DNA of 64,000 nucleotides from JAXDAY01 sp034679345 (GTDB lineage Bacteria > Eisenbacteria > RBG-16-71-46 > CAIMUX01 > VGJL01). Below the pieces are notes generated by a model. That model was not told the origin of the DNA. It did no database searches and saw only the letters and a program-made list of their open reading frames with translations. The stretch spans positions 62,001 to 126,000 of the forward strand of contig JAXDAY010000013.1 of NCBI GenBank assembly GCA_034679345.1, written 5' to 3'. Of this stretch, positions 25,127 to 34,674 are shown in pieces. Every line of letters starts with the position of its first letter. Within the stretch, counting starts at the first letter, position 1. The position numbers and the translations under genes are program-made.

Positions 25127-27355
25127 TCACCGCAACAGCACGATCCGCGCCGTCCTCATCCCCCCGCCGACGAGGCGCGCGAGGTAAACCCCGGACGCCA
25201 CGGCGCGACCCTGCTCGTCTCGGCCGTTCCAGATCCACTCGCGTTCGGCCCCAGCAAGCGACCCCTTGCTGAGACGCGTCACAACGCGCCCCGCGATGTC
25301 ATGGATGACGGCGCTCTCATACTCCGCCCCAACCGCCACCAATCGCATCGGCACTCCCGCCACAGCGGGATTCGGAGTGACACGAAGGTCGTCCTGTCGC
25401 GCGAGGCCGGTCTCCTGTGTGTCGTTCGTCGCGAAGCACGGAGCCGAGAGGATCGTAACTCCGCTGTGTCCTGATGCGAGAAGGATGAGCCCATTCGAGA
25501 CAGAGACTCCATGGGCGCTGGAAAACCATCCGAACCCCTTGACCGTCGTGAAGACAAGCGCCTGCACAGGATCGGTGACATCGACGATCTGCAGCCTGGC
25601 TTCCTGACCGATTTCCTCTTGATAGATCACATACGGCCCGTGGCAGGCGACAGCCCCCATGCTCCAGGATGCGGTCGAGATGTGTGCCACGGCTCGCGGG
25701 TCGAGGGGATCCTGGACATCGACGATCTGAAGACCGCCGTACGGGCTCACAAGATAGGCGAACCCCTCCCCGACGGCCACCTTGACCGGCCATGCCAGAT
25801 CCGGACTCGCGCTGACGACCATCGGATTCGTTGGATCGAGGATATCGACGATGACGAGGCCATCCGATGTCGCCGCAAGATAGGCGTACCGTTCGCGCAC
25901 GGCGACGCCCGCCACGTCGACCTGGAAGTCGAGGGCGCCGACGAGCCTCGGATTCGCCGGATCGCTCCGATCGATCAGATTCAGTTGGCCAGTGTCGTAG
26001 TAGTGGGTCGCCAGGCAGAGATAGTCCCCTGATAGCTTCAGATCCGCAGGCGCCAACTCGACAGGCAGTGTGGATGCGATGGCAGGGTTTCGCGGATCCC
26101 GGATGTCGACCACGACGAGTGCGCTGGGGTTGGGATCGTAGTTCTCACATCCGCAGTACGCGTAATCCCCCTCGATGACGATCCCGGTGATCATCTCACC
26201 GCACGGGATCGCGCTCAACCATTGGGGATTCTCCGGGTCCGTCAGATCATAGAGCGCCATGTCGCCTCGCGCCCCCACGCACGCGAGGGTTCCCGAGTGC
26301 GCGACGGCCATCGTGTAGTCGCCAGGATCGATGCCGCTCCCGAGCCTTGGGACGCCCGCGGGGTTTGAGACATCGAAGATGATGAGACCGGCGCTTCCAT
26401 CAGCGACATAGGCGCGCGATCCCACAGCGCAGACTCCGGACGCGCCTCCGCAGGTGGTGACGCCGCCCACGAGACGAGGGGAGGTCGGGTCGGCAATGTC
26501 GACGGCCTGCAATCCCGAATATCCGGTAGCGACATAGACGAGGCTGCCGGACACGCTGACATCCTTGGCCGGGCCGGTCAGCCCGACAGTCGTGACGATG
26601 TGGGGAGCTTGGGGATCCGCGACGTCGACGACCTGAAGCCCCGCGGCGTCGTCGGCGACAAAGGCATAGGAGCCCGATACGACGACCCTCCCTGCGTAAC
26701 CGGGAGTATCGACGATTCCAACAAACGCCGGAGCGGTCGGGTCGGTGACATCGATGATCCTCAGCCCGTCATTCCAGTCTGCGACATACGCGTACGAGCC
26801 GGAGAGGGCCACGCCCCGGGCCTCTCCAGGCGTCGTGATGACCCCGACGCAGCAGGGCGCTCGCGGATCTGCGATGTCGACGATCTGCAGTTTCCCTTGC
26901 GCTCCCGATACCACATAGGCGTAGTGGTCCGAGACCGCCACGCCTGTCGTCCATCCACCCGTTTCCATTCTGGCGACGATGCTCGGGTTCTGCGGATTCG
27001 AGATGTCGACGACCTGAAGGCCGAAGGACGCGTCGGCGACATATGCGTACGAGTCGGAGATGGCGACGTCCAAGGCGCTCTCAAAGAGGTCGACACGTCC
27101 AACCACTTGCGGGCTCCATGGATTCGACACCTCGACGACCTCGAGCGCGGGAACATCGTCCGGCCATCTCCGTTCGTCGGCGACGAAGGCATAGTTGCCC
27201 CGGACTTCGACCGCGGCCGCCCGCCCGTGGGTTTCGATCCCGCCGGTGCGGTGGATGTAGTCCGCGTAGTCGATGCAGGGGAAATCCGCGAGTGACTCTC
27301 GCGGAGCATTGGAGCACAAGAGGAGGAGTGCAACTGCGAACGAGGGCGATCTCAT
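25127..27355 (-). CDS. Exported LVIVD-repeat protein with C-terminal FlgD/T9SS-like tail
   Basis: A 742-residue secreted or surface protein. The start at 27355 opens a signal peptide ('SFAVALLLLCSNAP'). About fourteen repeats of roughly 42 residues follow, each with the pattern 'GSYAYVAD...GLQVVDISDP..P', which build a beta-propeller-like array (LVIVD family). The end carries 'VTPNPAVAGVPMRL', 'IHDIAGRVVTRL' and 'GVYLARLVGG', the FlgD-like module also found on the subtilase and the HExxH protein. The frame is open up to 28498, but that part is a shadow of the hydrolase gene on the other strand. Adhesion or matrix roles are possible but not shown. Confidence 0.88.
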   Translation of the reverse strand: MRSPSFAVALLLLCSNAPRESLADFPCIDYADYIHRTGGIETHGRAAAVEVRGNYAFVADERRWPDDVPALEVVEVSNPWSPQVVGRVDLFESALDVAISDSYAYVADASFGLQVVDISNPQNPSIVARMETGGWTTGVAVSDHYAYVVSGAQGKLQIVDIADPRAPCCVGVITTPGEARGVALSGSYAYVADWNDGLRIIDVTDPTAPAFVGIVDTPGYAGRVVVSGSYAFVADDAAGLQVVDVADPQAPHIVTTVGLTGPAKDVSVSGSLVYVATGYSGLQAVDIADPTSPRLVGGVTTCGGASGVCAVGSRAYVADGSAGLIIFDVSNPAGVPRLGSGIDPGDYTMAVAHSGTLACVGARGDMALYDLTDPENPQWLSAIPCGEMITGIVIEGDYAYCGCENYDPNPSALVVVDIRDPRNPAIASTLPVELAPADLKLSGDYLCLATHYYDTGQLNLIDRSDPANPRLVGALDFQVDVAGVAVRERYAYLAATSDGLVIVDILDPTNPMVVSASPDLAWPVKVAVGEGFAYLVSPYGGLQIVDVQDPLDPRAVAHISTASWSMGAVACHGPYVIYQEEIGQEARLQIVDVTDPVQALVFTTVKGFGWFSSAHGVSVSNGLILLASGHSGVTILSAPCFATNDTQETGLARQDDLRVTPNPAVAGVPMRLVAVGAEYESAVIHDIAGRVVTRLSKGSLAGAEREWIWNGRDEQGRAVASGVYLARLVGGGMRTARIVLLR

Positions 27356-27489
27356 GGCCCGACCCTCCACTCGATCATTTGGATCCTGGCTGGTTTGCGA
27401 CGCCAGGCAATTGTACAACTTCCCCGAGCATCCTGCAGGCCCGCAGATGAAGGCGCCAGGACGGCCTGGGAGTGGCACAGAGCGACTGC

Positions 27490-27495
27490 TAGACT
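27490..27495 (+). promoter_or_regulatory. -10-like box TAGACT close to the alpha/beta hydrolase start
   Basis: TAGACT is followed by 10 bases and then the in-frame ATG at 27506. An ATG at 27501 lies in another frame. There is no ribosome binding site in the gap. Confidence 0.4.
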
Positions 27496-27505
27496 GGACC
27501 ATGGA

Positions 27506-28231
27506 ATGGCCGGACCGCTGGAGAAGACCGAGGCGATGGCGCGACCGCCGCGCGAGGGCATGGGCGAAGGCCCGATGGTCTTCCTTCCCGGCTTCGCCTG
27601 CCGCTCTTGGGTCTGGGAGAAGTGCATGCCCCTCCTGCGGGGCCGGGAAGTCGTGCTGGTGGACTGGCCCGAGGATCAGACCCCCGGCTGGCGCACCCTC
27701 CAGGATTACGCCGACTGGTTGGCCTCGGCGCGCGGCCCGGCGCTCGCCCGCGCCTCCGCGGTAGTCGGGCACAGCATGGGTGGGTTGCTGGCGTTGATGC
27801 TGAGCGGACGCGGCGCGGCGCCCCGTGCCAGGGCCGTGCTCGTGGACGCGCATCTCTCCCCTGCCGCTCCGTTCTACCGAACGACCTTCGCCCCCTCCAC
27901 GGACGAGGCCGTGCGCCGCCGGGGGATCGAGATGGTCCGGCAGGCTCTTCCGCGCTACGACCCCCTGCTGGGGCAGCGACTGAAGACGGAGAGCTTCCTG
28001 AACCTCGCGGAGGATGCCGTCGGGGCATTCGGGGCGATCTATGGCGGCCGCGGCAGCGGCGAGGAAGAGGCCTCCGCGAATCTGCGCTGGCCGGAGCGGC
28101 TGCGGAAGAAGGCGATCCTGCGAATCGTACCGAACAGCGCGCATTTCCCCATGCTCGAGACCCCGGAGTCCTTCGTCGCGGCCCTCGAGGGGATCCTGTC
28201 CGCATTGCGGGGATACGACTCGCGGCCTTGA
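27506..28231 (+). CDS. Alpha/beta hydrolase (BioH/MenH-like)
   Basis: A 241-residue soluble hydrolase. 'VFLPGFACRSWVWEKC' contains the HG-like oxyanion segment. The nucleophile elbow 'GHSMGG' gives the catalytic Ser (about residue 88). The Asp in 'AVLVDAHLSP' and a late His in 'NSAHFPMLETPE' complete a plausible triad. The size and 'PNSAHFPMLETP' ending resemble BioH and MenH esterases, but no biotin or menaquinone genes are adjacent. The substrate is therefore open. The start is fixed by the nearby -10-like box. Confidence 0.82.
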   Translation: MAGPLEKTEAMARPPREGMGEGPMVFLPGFACRSWVWEKCMPLLRGREVVLVDWPEDQTPGWRTLQDYADWLASARGPALARASAVVGHSMGGLLALMLSGRGAAPRARAVLVDAHLSPAAPFYRTTFAPSTDEAVRRRGIEMVRQALPRYDPLLGQRLKTESFLNLAEDAVGAFGAIYGGRGSGEEEASANLRWPERLRKKAILRIVPNSAHFPMLETPESFVAALEGILSALRGYDSRP

Positions 28232-28275
28232 AGAGGGCCCGAGCCTTGACGCTCGCTCTGACCTCCTTCGAGTCT

Positions 28276-30090
28276 TCAGCTTCCTCCGCCCAGCTCCATC
28301 AAGAGCGCGCGGGCCTCTGCGTTCCCGGGGCTCCAGCGGAGAGCCCGCCCGACGGCCCAGCGGGCGCCACCCCGGTCTCCGCGCGCGAGAGAGACGCGCG
28401 CGAGGCGCAGCCAGATCGCGGGATCGATGGGGTAGAGCGCCGCGGCGGCGCGAAGCTCGAGCGCGGCGCCTGCATGGTCGGAGTTCTGGATCCTCCACTC
28501 GGCAAGCGCGAGGTGGGCTTCGAGGATGTTCGTCTGCTTCGACATGAGCCGCTGCAGGAACGACTTCTCCCCCTCGTCGAGGGCATGGAAGTAACGCATG
28601 CCGGCGCTATCGCCGGCTCCGGCCCGCAGCGCCATCGCCTCGCCGAGCACCGAGGCGGCGACATAACCGATCGGCGAGCCGCCCTCTTCGATCCGACGAA
28701 ACGGCCAGCGGTCGAGCAGCTGGGCCATCCGCGCATCGGCAAATGCGAGATCGAGCCGCGTGAGGCCGGAGGAGGCCAGCCAACGCGCCTCATCTCGCGG
28801 ATCGATCGGACTCGAGTCCCGTCCGAGGAGAGCGTCGGCCGCCGCCGAGGCGATCTGGGCGTTGCCGAGGAAGGTCGGATGTAGATGCTCGACGAAGTGC
28901 CCGCTTCCGGCTGCGCCGAACATGCTCATGGATCTGAAGAGCCGCTCGGTGGGAACCAGAACCGCGCCGTGCCGCCGCCCCTCCTCGCGAAGGATGCGGT
29001 TGATCGGATCGGGCGCGCGGAAGGGGATCGTGTCGAAGTTGCGCGCCGCGACGAGATCGGCGACTCCATCGGCCTCCCCGGCGGCCAGCCGGGCCATGCC
29101 GTAGAGGTAGCGTAGGCCGGCGTTCGTCGAGTCGCGGCCGGCGGCCGCCTTCAGCCGCGGGAGCAGCCGCACGGGTCCCAGGGGATCGATCGGAGGCGTT
29201 CGCCACCGGGCGATCTCGCGCGTGATCTCGTCGAGCCCTTCGCGGGAGCGGATCTCGCTTCCGAAGGGATAGTGATCGCGCTCATTCGAGACGACTTCGC
29301 AGAGGATGACGCGCACTCCGGCGCGCCGCGAGCGCTCCAGGATCGCGACGAGGTTCTTGCGGAACGCGGAGAAGGCGCGATCTCTCAGCGGGCTGTCGAC
29401 CGGGATCTCCGCGCGGACGCGCGACTCCTCGAGCGCCTCGCGCTCCTCCCCCGCGCCTTCGGGAGCGCGAGCCAGTAGCCCTTCGAGCAGCCGGACGAGC
29501 CGAAGCGATCGAAGCGCCGCGAGCGGGCCGTGCGCGCCCGGCGTGGCGACGCCTCCCGCGCCGTAGAACTCGTTGTGTCCGAGGTAGACCACGAGCGCGT
29601 CGGGACGAGTCGCGAGGATCTCATCCATCATCGATGCGACCGAGGAGGAGGAGAGCGCGGTCACACCGAGGTTCGTCACCTCCCAGGCGATCGAGGGGTC
29701 GCGCTCCTCGAGGATCAGCTGCAGGATCGCCGGAAACGCGCCGTGCGCGGGGAATGGGAAACCCGCCGTCGTGGATTCTCCGAGACAGAGGATGCGCCTC
29801 GTCGCCGGCGGCTTTTCCTCGGGCAGGATCTGCGTGCTCGCGGCTCGGACCTCTCCCCCCTGCCCCACGTGGAAGAATCTCCGGGCGACCTCGGGATTCA
29901 GGACGAGCAGACGCTGCCCGTCGACTTCGCGGACCAGAAACACCGGCGGCGGAGCTGCGATGCCGGCGGCGCGCAAGAGCAGCTCCGCCGAGCCGAGGAC
30001 CAAAAACGGAAGGAGAATCAGAACGGCCGTGAAGTACCAGGGGGATTTCTCCGCGCGCGAACGGGGCGCTCGATTACCGCGGTTCGACAT
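28276..30090 (-). CDS. Membrane-anchored SGNH/GDSL-type hydrolase with C-terminal TPR
   Basis: A 604-residue protein. After a basic N-terminus comes one transmembrane helix ('VLILLPFLVLGSAELLLRAAG'-like segment, about residues 20-40). The SGNH domain has block I 'LCLGESTTAGFPF' with the nucleophile Ser, Asn/Gly-type residues in 'NLGVTALSSS', 'YLGHNEFYG' as block III and a His in the 'FVEHLHPTFLGN' block V (D/H-x-x-H role). The last 100 residues form two or three TPR-like helices. The ATG at 30090 lies 17 bases inside the end of the upstream glycosyltransferase gene, so the pair is cotranscribed. Glycan deacylation or acetylation is a possible role. Confidence 0.8.
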   Translation of the reverse strand: MSNRGNRAPRSRAEKSPWYFTAVLILLPFLVLGSAELLLRAAGIAAPPPVFLVREVDGQRLLVLNPEVARRFFHVGQGGEVRAASTQILPEEKPPATRRILCLGESTTAGFPFPAHGAFPAILQLILEERDPSIAWEVTNLGVTALSSSSVASMMDEILATRPDALVVYLGHNEFYGAGGVATPGAHGPLAALRSLRLVRLLEGLLARAPEGAGEEREALEESRVRAEIPVDSPLRDRAFSAFRKNLVAILERSRRAGVRVILCEVVSNERDHYPFGSEIRSREGLDEITREIARWRTPPIDPLGPVRLLPRLKAAAGRDSTNAGLRYLYGMARLAAGEADGVADLVAARNFDTIPFRAPDPINRILREEGRRHGAVLVPTERLFRSMSMFGAAGSGHFVEHLHPTFLGNAQIASAAADALLGRDSSPIDPRDEARWLASSGLTRLDLAFADARMAQLLDRWPFRRIEEGGSPIGYVAASVLGEAMALRAGAGDSAGMRYFHALDEGEKSFLQRLMSKQTNILEAHLALAEWRIQNSDHAGAALELRAAAALYPIDPAIWLRLARVSLARGDRGGARWAVGRALRWSPGNAEARALLMELGGGS

Positions 30091-31957
30091 CGCCTCCCTC
30101 GAGAGTTCCACGACGGCGCAGGAGAAGCGCACGCACGCGCGCCGCCCCATCGACCGCCTTGCGGTAGGATGGGTCGATGCGCGCCGCCGTTTCGTAATGG
30201 ATGAGGCTCTGATCGAGCCTTCCCAGCTGCTCCAGGATCGCCGCGAGATTCAGGTGGACCTGCTTGTCGTCGGGCTCCAGGCGGGCCGCCTCCTGGAGAT
30301 GGACGAGCGCCTGGTCGAAGCGACCACCGAGCGCCAATGAGAGGCCGAGATCGTTGTGGGCGGAGGCGTAGCCTGGATTGAGCTCGACGGCGCTCCTGTA
30401 TTCCTCGATCGCCGAATCGGGCTTTTGACCGGCCGTGTAGGCGATCCCCCGGGCGTAATGCCACCGAGCCCGATCGACACGATAGTGCGTCCAGTTGACG
30501 CTCGCGAGGCCGAAGAAGACCGCCGCGCCGGCGATCATCGGCAGCAGGGGGCGCCATTCCCTGCGGCGGAACGATTCCACGGACCTCAGGATCGCCGGGA
30601 CGGCGAGCAACAGGAGGAAGGGCACGATCGGGGCACGATAGCGGGCGGCGACGAAGAAGGGGAGAAAGGAAAGGAACCAGGCGAGCGCCACGGAGCCCAG
30701 GAGAACGCCTGCTTCCCACGCGCGATCCCGATCGGTCGAGGCGCCGCTCGATCCCCGTCCCGCGCGCCGGCGGTCGAACCAGAGCCAAGCGAGACCGAGC
30801 ATCCCGAGCGTGAAGGCCAGCGAGAAGCCGCCCGGAAGGGCGCTCAGGATCGGGGAGTTGTCCCGCTCCGCCTCCTCCACCTTGTTGTGCGAGACCTCGA
30901 GGGGACCCCAGAACATGAGGGTCTTTCGCGCCAGGAGCTCGAGGGTGCGTCCCGGGTGGCGCGCGATATGGTCGAGCGCTTGGACCGCGAAATAGCGGTC
31001 GATCTGGGACTCGGTGAGCGGGCGGCCCAGCCGTTTCTCGAGATTGCGGACGATCCCCGGCCACTCGAAGCAGGTCCGGAAATCCCCGAGCCCTTCGATT
31101 CCTCCCGGACAGCGGCCGTCGGCCGCCGGATTGTTGCCGAGGAAGAGATTCACCCCGCCGTTGGAGCTGATGAGGACCAACTCCCCAGAGGCGGAGAGGT
31201 TTCGAAGAGTCGCCGGCAGGATCGCGATCGCCGAGCCTACGACGAGGGCGAGGAGGGATGAGCGAAGGCGCGCGATGGCCCCTCGCCGGCGAAGGATCCA
31301 GTACATCCACGCCGCCGCGACGGGCAGAAGGAGCAGCGCGTTGGGCCGCACCAGCGCGCCGAGTCCCAGGAGCAGGCCGCAGAAGAGGCCCGCGAGCGCG
31401 CCTGGACGATCGCTCCAGCGCAGGAGGCTGAGCGCGAGCCCCAGGAGCAGAAGCACCATGAGCGGAGGCTCGAGGAGCTCGCCTTCGTAGTAGACGAAGG
31501 CCCAGTAGGTTCCGGTGAGCATGGCGGCCAGGACTCCCGCTGCCCTGCCGAGCCAGCTTCGCGCCAGCATGAAGGCGAGCAGCACGGATGCCAGACCCAG
31601 GAAAATCTGGGCGATCCGTGGCCCGAGGTACCCCGGTCCGAAGATCTTGTAGACGAGGGCGAGGAAGTAGGGATACCCGGGCGGGCGGAAGTAGGGGGAG
31701 ACCTGAATCCCCGGATTCGCCTTCCCGGCGGGCGGAGTCCAGTCGCCGAAGGCCAGAGCGCGGGCCCAGTAGTCGTGGAACTCCGCGTCGACCTGCGGAC
31801 GCGCGAAGTCGGGGGCCTGGCGGACCTCGCTCAGGTAGGCCAGCCGCAGGAGGAGCGAGATCAGGAGAACAAGTCCCAGCAAGAGGAGGATCAAGCGCCC
31901 ACCACGGGGCGCCCCGTCCACGACGGCCGATGCCCGTGCGCGTTGCCGCTTCGTCAC
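30074..31957 (-). CDS. GT39/ArnT-like polytopic glycosyltransferase with C-terminal TPR
   Basis: A 627-residue integral membrane protein starting at GTG, with TAGGAG in front. It has about eleven to twelve hydrophobic helices. The acidic pair in the first periplasmic loop ('VDAEFHDYWARAL') and 'YFRPPGYPYFLALVY' are typical of the PMT/ArnT/GT83 group that uses lipid-linked sugar donors. The last 130 residues contain TPR repeats ('HNDLGLSLALGGRFDQALVHL' and 'LAAILEQLGRLDQSLIHY' types). It is coupled to the SGNH gene by a 17-base overlap. Protein O-glycosylation or lipid glycan modification are both possible. Confidence 0.82.
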   Translation of the reverse strand: MTKRQRARASAVVDGAPRGGRLILLLLGLVLLISLLLRLAYLSEVRQAPDFARPQVDAEFHDYWARALAFGDWTPPAGKANPGIQVSPYFRPPGYPYFLALVYKIFGPGYLGPRIAQIFLGLASVLLAFMLARSWLGRAAGVLAAMLTGTYWAFVYYEGELLEPPLMVLLLLGLALSLLRWSDRPGALAGLFCGLLLGLGALVRPNALLLLPVAAAWMYWILRRRGAIARLRSSLLALVVGSAIAILPATLRNLSASGELVLISSNGGVNLFLGNNPAADGRCPGGIEGLGDFRTCFEWPGIVRNLEKRLGRPLTESQIDRYFAVQALDHIARHPGRTLELLARKTLMFWGPLEVSHNKVEEAERDNSPILSALPGGFSLAFTLGMLGLAWLWFDRRRAGRGSSGASTDRDRAWEAGVLLGSVALAWFLSFLPFFVAARYRAPIVPFLLLLAVPAILRSVESFRRREWRPLLPMIAGAAVFFGLASVNWTHYRVDRARWHYARGIAYTAGQKPDSAIEEYRSAVELNPGYASAHNDLGLSLALGGRFDQALVHLQEAARLEPDDKQVHLNLAAILEQLGRLDQSLIHYETAARIDPSYRKAVDGAARVRALLLRRRGTLEGGDVEPR

Positions 31958-32002
31958 GCGGTGCTCCTACCGGCCCTGCGATGCCCGGTCAAATCGCACC
32001 CC

Positions 32003-32401
32003 TCATTCCCTTGTGACGCGCACGAGGAGGCGCCTTCTGCGTGGTCCGTCGAACTCGCAGAAGTAGACCCCCTGCCAGGTGCCGAGGACGAGATTCCCCT
32101 CGTCCACGAGGATCGTCTGCGAGCATCCGAAGAGGCTCGACTTGAAGTGAGCCGCGCTGTTCCCCTCGCCGTGCCGGTAATAGGGCTGGCAGGTCGGGAT
32201 CATTCTCTCCAGATCGGCAAGCATATCGCGGATCACGTCGGGATCGGCATTCTCGTTGATCGTCACCGCGGCCGTCGTGTGCGGGACGCAGATATGCGCC
32301 ACCCCCTTCTCCACGCCCGATTCCGCGACTGCCTCGCGCACCCGTCCGGTCACGTCGATGAACTCCGTGTGCAATCCGGTCCGGATCTCGATCGTCTTCA
32401 C
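32003..32401 (-). CDS. YjbQ / UPF0047 family protein (paralog 2)
   Basis: A 132-residue, canonical UPF0047 protein. 'ICVPHTTAAVTINENADPDV', 'HGEGNSAAHFKSSLFG' and 'LGTWQGVYFCEFDGPR' match the family closely, including the HxxTxx and GNxxAH motifs. The start is GTG at 32401, about 20 bases after the malic enzyme stop. An overlapping ATG is out of frame and runs directly into a stop. It belongs to the transcript of malic enzyme and the large PEP-synthase-like gene. The family is linked to thiamine phosphate formation, and the exact physiological role is uncertain. Confidence 0.9.
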   Translation of the reverse strand: MKTIEIRTGLHTEFIDVTGRVREAVAESGVEKGVAHICVPHTTAAVTINENADPDVIRDMLADLERMIPTCQPYYRHGEGNSAAHFKSSLFGCSQTILVDEGNLVLGTWQGVYFCEFDGPRRRRLLVRVTRE

Positions 32402-32421
32402 ATCTTCACCACCCTTCGAGT

Positions 32422-34674
32422 TCAACCCAAGACGCGCTTCGCCGCCTGGACGGCGCCCATCGCCGTCAGGTTCACCACGTCTTCGACGGAGCTTCCGAAT
32501 TGCAGGAGGTGCACGGGCAGCCTCGTGCCCATGAGCACCGGCCCCACGAGCACGGCATCCCCCATCTTCTGCAGCAGATGGAGGGCGAGATTGCCGCTCT
32601 GGAGGTCCGGGAAGACGAGAACGTTCGCGTCTCGTTTGAGATTCGAGAAGGGAAAGTACTCCCGGCGGATCTGCGCATCCAGCGCCGTGGCGAGCTGCAT
32701 CTCGCCGTCGACCGTGAGATCCGGCGCCCGCTCCTTGACCTGCGCCACCGCGCTGCGGACCTTGCGCGCGTGCGGATGATCGACGCTGCCGAAGTTCGAG
32801 AAGGAGAGCATCGCCACGCGCGGCTCGAGCCCGAGGGTCCTGACCATGCGCGCGCTCAGAAGCGCGATCTCGCACAACGTCTCCGAATCGGGATCGATGT
32901 TCACGGCGCAGTCGGCGAGGAAGTAGACATCGCGCGGAAGGAGAGCCATATAGTGCCCCGAGACGCGCCGCACCCCGGGGGCGGGCCCGATGATCTCCAT
33001 CACGGTCCTCAGGGAGTCGACGTAATGGGACGTGAGGCCCGAGATCATCATGTCGGCATCCCCCGAGTGGAGCATCGCGGCTCCGAAGACCTCGGGACGC
33101 GAGAGACGGGCGCGCGCGGAGGCGGGGGTGACCCCGCGTCGCGCGCGCAGGGCGAAGTAGGAGGCGGCGTACTCCTCGACGCGCGGACTGCGGGCGGGGT
33201 CGACGACGGTGAAGCTTCCCAGGTCGAGGCCCAGCCGGGCGATCTCCTCGTGGATCGAATCCTCGCGGCCCACCAGGATCGGGCGCGCGATCCCCTCGTC
33301 TGCGAGGATGTGGCAGGCGCGCAAGATCGTCTCGCACTCCCCCTCGGGGAAGACGACCCGGAGCCGCTCCTTGCGCGCCTTGAGGGAGACCTGGCGCATC
33401 ATCTCCCGACCCGTGCCGATCCGGGTGATCAGCGTCTCCTGGTACGCCTCGCGCGCGAGCGGCCGGCGCGCGACCCGCTCGGCGATCGCCTGCTCGGCGA
33501 CGGCGAGCGACTCGCGCACGAAGACGCGCGGATCGATCGGCTTGGGCAGGAGGTACTCGGGCCCGAAGCTCAGATGTTCGCCTCCGTAGGCGCGGATCAC
33601 CTCCTCGATCACGTCCTCCCGCGCCAGTTCGGCGAGCGCGCGCGAGGCGGCGAGCATCATCTCCTCGGTGATCTTCGTCGCCTGCACGTCGAGGGCGCCG
33701 CGGAAGAGATAGGGGAAGCTCAACAGGTCGCTCACGGCGTTCGGCCACTCTCCCAGGCTCGTCGCCACGATGGCGTCGCGCCGGCTCGCCCGGGCCGCTT
33801 CATACCCGATCTCGGGCTCGGGAGTCGCGAGGGCGAAGACGATCGGGTAGCGCGCCATCGTGCGAATCGCCTCCTCGTCGATCACTCCTCCAGCGGATGC
33901 GCCGACGAAGACATCGGCTCCGCCAAGCGCCTCGCCCAGGGCGCGCGGGATCCCGCCGCGGGCGAAGCTGCGCTGATACTCGTTCAGGTCGTCCCGGCCG
34001 GGATGCACGGCGCCCCGGATGTCGTAGAGCCAGAGATTCTCGGGATCGACCCCCAGCCGCAGGAAGAGGCGCGCGCATCCGATCGCGACCGTCCCGGCGC
34101 CCGAGACGACGATCCGCACCTTGTTCATCTCCTTCTCCACCAGATCAAGGGCGTTTCGAAGCGCGGCCGAGGCGACGATCGCTGTGCTGTATAGATTCTC
34201 GTGAAAGACGGGAACGTCGAGCGTTTCCCGGAGGCGCTCGTAGATCGCAAGGCCCTCGGGCGCCTTGACATCCTTGATGTTGATCCCGCCGAAGGTGGGA
34301 GCGACGCGTCGCACCGTCTCGATGAAGGCGTCCGAATCGGCCGCGTTCAGCTCGAGGTCGAAGACGTCGATGTCGGCCAGCCGCTTGAACAGGACCGCGA
34401 TCCCTTCCTGCATCGGCTTCGCGGCCGCCGGGCCCACATCGCCCAAGCCGGGCACGGCGGAGCCGTTGGTGATCACTCCGACGAGGTTTCCCCGCGTCGT
34501 ATAGGAGAAGACCGCGTTGGGATCCGTGGAGATCGCCTGAGAGGGGAATCGCGCTCCGGGCAGATAGGCAAGCCTCAGATCGCGCGGCGAAAGGCAGGGC
34601 TTCGTCGCCTTGATCTCGATCTTCCCCGGACGCCGGCCGCCGTGGTACTCGAGGGAATCGTCTCTTCGGATCAT
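32422..34674 (-). CDS. maeB: NADP-dependent malic enzyme with C-terminal phosphotransacetylase-like domain (MaeB type)
   Basis: A 750-residue two-domain protein. Residues about 1-420 are malic enzyme: 'TRGNLVGVITNGSAVPGLG', 'FDLELNAAD' and the NAD(P)-binding 'VVSGAGTVAIGCARL'. Residues about 430-750 resemble phosphate acetyltransferase ('RVVFPEGECETILRACHILADEG', 'SGLTSHYVDSLRTVMEIIG'), which in MaeB is regulatory, not catalytic. It converts malate to pyruvate and CO2. Its ATG overlaps the stop of the PEP-synthase-like gene by four bases (ATGA). The two enzymes may therefore act together at the PEP/pyruvate node. Confidence 0.94.
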   Translation of the reverse strand: MIRRDDSLEYHGGRRPGKIEIKATKPCLSPRDLRLAYLPGARFPSQAISTDPNAVFSYTTRGNLVGVITNGSAVPGLGDVGPAAAKPMQEGIAVLFKRLADIDVFDLELNAADSDAFIETVRRVAPTFGGINIKDVKAPEGLAIYERLRETLDVPVFHENLYSTAIVASAALRNALDLVEKEMNKVRIVVSGAGTVAIGCARLFLRLGVDPENLWLYDIRGAVHPGRDDLNEYQRSFARGGIPRALGEALGGADVFVGASAGGVIDEEAIRTMARYPIVFALATPEPEIGYEAARASRRDAIVATSLGEWPNAVSDLLSFPYLFRGALDVQATKITEEMMLAASRALAELAREDVIEEVIRAYGGEHLSFGPEYLLPKPIDPRVFVRESLAVAEQAIAERVARRPLAREAYQETLITRIGTGREMMRQVSLKARKERLRVVFPEGECETILRACHILADEGIARPILVGREDSIHEEIARLGLDLGSFTVVDPARSPRVEEYAASYFALRARRGVTPASARARLSRPEVFGAAMLHSGDADMMISGLTSHYVDSLRTVMEIIGPAPGVRRVSGHYMALLPRDVYFLADCAVNIDPDSETLCEIALLSARMVRTLGLEPRVAMLSFSNFGSVDHPHARKVRSAVAQVKERAPDLTVDGEMQLATALDAQIRREYFPFSNLKRDANVLVFPDLQSGNLALHLLQKMGDAVLVGPVLMGTRLPVHLLQFGSSVEDVVNLTAMGAVQAAKRVLG

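Noticed and set aside
25127..27355. Regularly spaced repeats resembling a CRISPR or satellite
   Set aside because: The repetition is at protein level (LVIVD units) inside an open reading frame; nucleotide repeats are too divergent for CRISPR.
27355..28498. N-terminal extension of the LVIVD protein to 28498
   Set aside because: The extension lies antisense to the alpha/beta hydrolase, has shadow-like composition, and the 27355 start opens a clear signal peptide.
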